NCBI GenBank assembly: GCA_024275485.1
Contig: JAJRZA010000008.1
Coordinates: 1-44,522 of the forward strand
Direction: 5' to 3'
DNA from: Candidatus Krumholzibacteriota bacterium
GTDB taxonomy: Bacteria; Krumholzibacteriota; Krumholzibacteriia; LZORAL124-64-63
Length of the DNA: 44,522 nt
Shown here: positions 41,760 to 44,522 of the stretch, piece after piece
How positions within the stretch are numbered: position 1 is the stretch's first letter
Layout: each line of letters begins with the position of its first letter
The notes under the pieces: model-generated
Database searches by the model: none
Told to the model about the DNA's origin: nothing
Seen by the model: only the letters and a program-made list of their open reading frames with translations
Program-made: the position numbers and the translations under genes

Positions 41760-42167
41760 TCAGTCGAATTCCACCAGGGTTTGGCTTTCACGCACGTTGT
41801 CGCCCGCAGCCACCAGCACCGCCTTGACCGTTCCGGCCGAAGGGGCGGCAATGGCCGTCTCCATTTTCATGGCCTCAATAATCAGTAAATCCTGTCCCTT
41901 GCTCACCTGATCACCTGGTTTGCACCTCAGTTCCAAGACTGTCCCGGCGATGGGCGAGGCCACGCCACCGGTTGATCCGACTGGCATAACAGGGCCCGCG
42001 GCCATGGGCAAAGGACCTGACGTAGCTGGCGCCACCGCGGCCGGGCCTGTGTCAGAGGGCATGGGAGGCAATGGACTGGAGTAGTGCTGCATGGCACCGT
42101 TTCCAGCGTCCAGAACTTCCACATCAACTTCGTAGGCCACACCGTGCACGGTTATTTTCAATTTCAT
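41760..42167 (-). CDS. mmdC: Biotin carrier subunit of Na+-translocating decarboxylase (gamma/MmdC)
   Basis: A 135-residue biotin carrier. The N-terminal [20 protein letters not shown] is the short beta region that binds the decarboxylase; a Pro/Ala/Gly-rich hinge ([25 protein letters not shown]) follows; the C-terminal biotinyl domain has [14 protein letters not shown] with the modified lysine (about residue 101) and [14 protein letters not shown]. This is the classic MmdC/GcdC layout. ATG at 42167 with GGAG 7 nt upstream. It lies between mmdD and mmdB. It carries the carboxyl from MmdA to MmdB. Confidence 0.93.
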   Translation of the reverse strand: MKLKITVHGVAYEVDVEVLDAGNGAMQHYSSPLPPMPSDTGPAAVAPATSGPLPMAAGPVMPVGSTGGVASPIAGTVLELRCKPGDQVSKGQDLLIIEAMKMETAIAAPSAGTVKAVLVAAGDNVRESQTLVEFD

Positions 42168-42212
42168 GTTTCAACTCCCAAAGCAACAAGGCTGCGTTCA
42201 GCCAGGGTTGGT

Positions 42213-42560
42213 TTATTTCCCTTTGCGGATGGTGTGCGACCCCTGAAGAGTCAATCGGCCGCGATTGGACCAAGATGTTCTTTTGGTCTTGGGTGAAAGC
42301 AGGCGGTGAATTTTGCGGACCCGGAAACGACCTCCAACCACCGTGGCGGCCGAGGCACAGATCAGTACCAAAGTTGTCAAATCGATGTTGGGTTCTTTTT
42401 CCAGGGCCTTGGCGGCAGCCACCTCTTCCTGGTGCTGCCAGTGGTCGTCCAGGCGTTTGAAGAAGGCCACAACCAAGGCGATGATGGTCAGCACCGAGAA
42501 TACAATAGCCACCCCCACCAGAGCCAGGGTTCCCATTTCGCTTGTGAAATTTCCGTTCAA
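42213..42560 (-). CDS. mmdD: Sodium pump decarboxylase delta subunit (OadG/MmdD family)
   Basis: A 115-residue membrane-anchor protein. One TM helix near residues 12-34 (LALVGVAIVFSVLTIIALVVAFF), then a charged linker (WQHQEEVAAAKALEKEP) and a C-terminal hydrophobic stretch LTTLVLICASAATVVGGRFRVRKIHR, matching the AA-IxAA-x-GGKxRVxKI ending of many OadG/MmdD proteins. The delta subunit assembles carboxyltransferase with the membrane beta subunit. TTG start at 42560 with GGGAG 7 nt upstream; the ATG at 42536 would cut the N-terminus. The C-terminal 25 residues beyond the match (SPKTKRTSWSNRGRLTLQGSH) are atypically long and basic. Confidence 0.8.
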   Translation of the reverse strand: MNGNFTSEMGTLALVGVAIVFSVLTIIALVVAFFKRLDDHWQHQEEVAAAKALEKEPNIDLTTLVLICASAATVVGGRFRVRKIHRLLSPKTKRTSWSNRGRLTLQGSHTIRKGK

Positions 42561-42580
42561 TATCCTGCTCCCACGGTTTC

Positions 42581-44131
42581 CTACAGGGGAATGAGGCCGT
42601 GTTTTTTCTCAGGCCGGATTTCCCTTTTCGATTTCAGGATCTCCAGGGACAGGGCCACGTAGGCCCGGGTATCCGCTGGTTCGATGACGTCGTCCACCAT
42701 GCCACTGGCAGCAGCCTTGTAGGGGGTGGAAAAATTTTCGCGATACTCATCCATTCTCTCGGCGAGCAAGACATCCGGGTCTTCCGCTTCAGCGATCTCC
42801 CTGCGATAAAGCAGGTTCACTGCTCCCTCGGCCCCCATCACGGCAATTTCAGCCGACGGCCAGGCCGCCACCCGATCGGCTCCCATGCTGCGGGCACACA
42901 TGGCGAGGTAGGCTCCACCGTAGGCTTTGCGCACCACCACCGTCACCTTGGGCACGGTGGATGCACCATAGGCAAAAAGCATTTTGGCACCATGGCGGAT
43001 GATCCCGCTGTATTCCTGCTGCACCCCGGGCATAAAGCCGGGCACATCCACAAAGGTGACCAAAGGAATGTTGAAAGCATTGCAGAAACGGATAAAGCGC
43101 GCCCCTTTGGTGGACGAGTCGATATCCAGAACTCCTGCCTTGTGGAGGGGATTGTTGGCCACCACCCCTACGGTGGAACCTTCAATGCGGCCAAAGCCCA
43201 CGATGAGATTGGGCGCAAAATGCTCCTGCACCTCCATGAAGTCGGCCCGATCCAACACACGGTTGATGATTTCGTGCATATCATAGGCCGTGCGGGGATT
43301 GTCTGGAATGAGCGTATTCATGGACTCGTCTTCGCCCACAAAACCCTCGTGGTATTCTTCTATAAAAGGAGGGTCATCGGTGTTGTTGCTGGGCAAAAAA
43401 CTTAGCAGGCGCCTGGCAATTTCAATACCCTCGCCGCCGCTTTCGGCAACGAAGTGCACCACTCCGGAGTAGTGCGAATGACTTTCGACACCACCGAGCT
43501 GTTCGGCTGAAACATCTTCACCGGTGACCTGCTTGATGATGGAAGGGCCCGTAATATACATCTGGCCTTCATGCCGTACCTGGATGATGAAATCAGTCAG
43601 GGCGGGGGAATAAGCCGCTCCACCCGCGCAGGGACCGCTGATGATGCTGATCTGGGGCACGACGCCACTGGCCTTGATGTTGCGGTAGAATATGTCTCCG
43701 TAGCCGGCCAGCGATACCACACCCTCCTGGATGCGGGCGCCACCGCTGTCGTTGATGAAGACAATCGGGTCACCCGTTTTCAGGGCGTCGTCCTGGAGAT
43801 CGCTGATTTTTCTGGCAGTGGCTTCACCAACGGTACCACCGGCCACGGTGAAATCCTGGCTGGCAACAAAGACCGGGCGTCCGTCCACCAGGCCATATCC
43901 GGTGACTACTCCCTCACCGGGCAGCTCCTTGCCTTCCATGTTGAAATCCGTGCAGCGGTGCTTCATGAACGAATGAGTTTCCTGGTAGGTGTCAGCATCG
44001 AACAGTTGGGCCAACCGTTCCCGGGCGGTGCGTTTGCCGGCTGCGTGCTGCTTGTCGATTCGCTTTTGACCGCCGCCAAGGTACAGTTTGGCTTTTTTTC
44101 GCCGCAGTTCTTCAATTTTTGACTCGGACAT
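42581..44131 (-). CDS. mmdA: Methylmalonyl-CoA decarboxylase alpha subunit (carboxyltransferase)
   Basis: A 516-residue biotin-dependent carboxyltransferase, paralogous to the protein at 36317 (shared [75 protein letters not shown]-terminal KKHGLIPL). It takes the carboxyl from methylmalonyl-CoA to carrier biotin. Context decides its role: it is first in a run with mmdD, mmdC and mmdB, the Na+-pump set, and not with a biotin carboxylase. ATG at 44131 with AGGAG 7 nt upstream. A reversal as propionyl-CoA carboxylation driven by Na+ is possible. Oxaloacetate and glutaconyl-CoA are the other family substrates; the PccB-type sequence favours methylmalonyl-CoA. Confidence 0.93.
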   Translation of the reverse strand: MSESKIEELRRKKAKLYLGGGQKRIDKQHAAGKRTARERLAQLFDADTYQETHSFMKHRCTDFNMEGKELPGEGVVTGYGLVDGRPVFVASQDFTVAGGTVGEATARKISDLQDDALKTGDPIVFINDSGGARIQEGVVSLAGYGDIFYRNIKASGVVPQISIISGPCAGGAAYSPALTDFIIQVRHEGQMYITGPSIIKQVTGEDVSAEQLGGVESHSHYSGVVHFVAESGGEGIEIARRLLSFLPSNNTDDPPFIEEYHEGFVGEDESMNTLIPDNPRTAYDMHEIINRVLDRADFMEVQEHFAPNLIVGFGRIEGSTVGVVANNPLHKAGVLDIDSSTKGARFIRFCNAFNIPLVTFVDVPGFMPGVQQEYSGIIRHGAKMLFAYGASTVPKVTVVVRKAYGGAYLAMCARSMGADRVAAWPSAEIAVMGAEGAVNLLYRREIAEAEDPDVLLAERMDEYRENFSTPYKAAASGMVDDVIEPADTRAYVALSLEILKSKREIRPEKKHGLIPL

Positions 44132-44441
44132 CAGTACTCTCCTGTTTGTTCCCGGGGACGGAGGTCGCTTTCCCTCTTCGGGCAACCATGTTCGCTTTCG
44201 GGAATATTTAGTACTTCGCTTGGAATTTCAAATTTTTGACAGCTTTTCAGAAAAAGCGGCTTCCCTTTTTAAAAAGACCCCACATTCAATTATTTTACAA
44301 GGGGTTATATTTCGGAAATTGTTGGTATTAAAGGAAAAAACAAACCTCCTGAAGGCTAAAACCCCGCCGGGAAGCCTGCACGTTCAGTTGACCCCAACTA
44401 TGCAAAACCACGTTGAGGCGAAAGCTGTCAGGGTGCGCCAG
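44132..44441. other. Intergenic region upstream of mmdA
   Basis: No gene is supported in these 310 bases. It probably contains the mmd promoter: a weak minus-strand candidate has TTGAAA, 17-nt spacer, AATATT (around 44205-44235). A CTTTTTAAAAAG palindrome lies near 44268-44279. The sequence is AT-richer than the neighbours. Confidence 0.4.
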
Positions 44442-44521
44442 CAGTGGAAAAAGTCAGGATTTTCTGGACCTCATGTATCACGGATACACCACGGTCCAGA
44501 AAATCCTGACTTTTTCCGCTG
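44442..44521. repeat. 80-bp near-perfect palindromic element at the window edge
   Basis: Arms of 29 nt at 44442-44470 and 44493-44521 are inverted repeats with a single mismatch (CAGTGGAAAAAG... against CAGCGGAAAAAG...). The 22-nt centre contains a second perfect hairpin, TGTATC-ACG-GATACA. It could be a foldback MITE, a strong terminator of something beyond the window, or a dispersed repeat. No coding capacity. Confidence 0.75.
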
Positions 44522-44522
44522 A

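Noticed and set aside
44088-44522. Plus-strand ORF reaching the window end
   Set aside because: It starts inside mmdA antisense, runs through the mmdA upstream region and ends in the palindrome; no protein-like composition.
1-44522. CRISPR array, prophage, transposase or toxin-antitoxin system
   Set aside because: No regularly spaced repeats, integrase, phage structural gene or transposase motif was found; the only mobile-like units are the MITE and the palindrome.

Overview
The window looks like a chromosomal segment of a motile, Gram-negative, moderately GC-rich bacterium with mainly fermentative or anaerobic metabolism. Lipoprotein signal peptides with lipoboxes, a secreted hydrolase with a C-terminal SPNPFNP-type FlgD/T9SS-like domain, a TonB C-terminal-like domain, flagellin, sigma54- and sigma28-type control and a CxxCH secreted protein together suggest an uncultured lineage near the FCB superphylum (Krumholzibacteriota/Eisenbacteria/Latescibacterota-like). 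That placement is inference from gene style; no 16S or marker tree is available here. TTG and GTG starts with good Shine-Dalgarno (SD) sequences are common.

Layout. 1-3902 (minus): envelope operon of a TPR protein, a TPR/TonB-C lipoprotein, a beta-propeller lipoprotein and a class II aldolase cut by the window edge. 4045-9783 (plus): promoter, secreted clan-J glycoside hydrolase, HDOD-PP2C phosphatase, TrhA membrane protein and a four-domain S1 protein, closed by a terminator. 9798-11936 (minus): nadA and a cysteine desulfurase. 12249-15551 (plus): propeller lipoprotein and exported oligoendopeptidase F. 15634-18856 (minus): flagellin with a near-perfect sigma28 promoter, tRNA-Lys, a 164-bp foldback MITE that supplies part of the purA stop codon, purA, and a CxxCH/calcium-repeat exported protein. 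18968-25651 (minus): a proteostasis block read tRNA-Leu, tig, clpP, clpX, lon, engB behind one strong promoter. 25743-27149 (minus): NtrC-type regulator.

27353-33586 (minus) is a catabolic block: acetyl-CoA hydrolase/transferase family protein, alanine dehydrogenase, a branched-chain 2-oxoacid:ferredoxin oxidoreductase (VorD, VorB and a fused beta-gamma subunit), and enoyl-CoA hydratase. 33953-36164 (plus) holds an exported OB-fold-like protein and a hybrid histidine kinase. 36317-39956 (plus) is a three-subunit acyl-CoA (propionyl-CoA) carboxylase. Facing it at 44131-40604 (minus) is a complete Na+-translocating decarboxylase (MmdA, MmdD, MmdC, MmdB order). The catabolic picture is oxidation of alanine and branched-chain 2-oxoacids to acyl-CoA with ferredoxin reduction, plus carboxylation or decarboxylation of propionyl-/methylmalonyl-CoA coupled to a sodium gradient.

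The most unusual structures are the MITE sharing bases with the purA stop, the hairpin ending one base before the HDOD-PP2C start codon, the A6 tract that separates two halves of a small membrane protein (40052-40446), lysine-rich tails on both ClpP and Lon, and an 80-bp near-perfect palindrome at the right edge. No phage, CRISPR array or transposase gene was seen.
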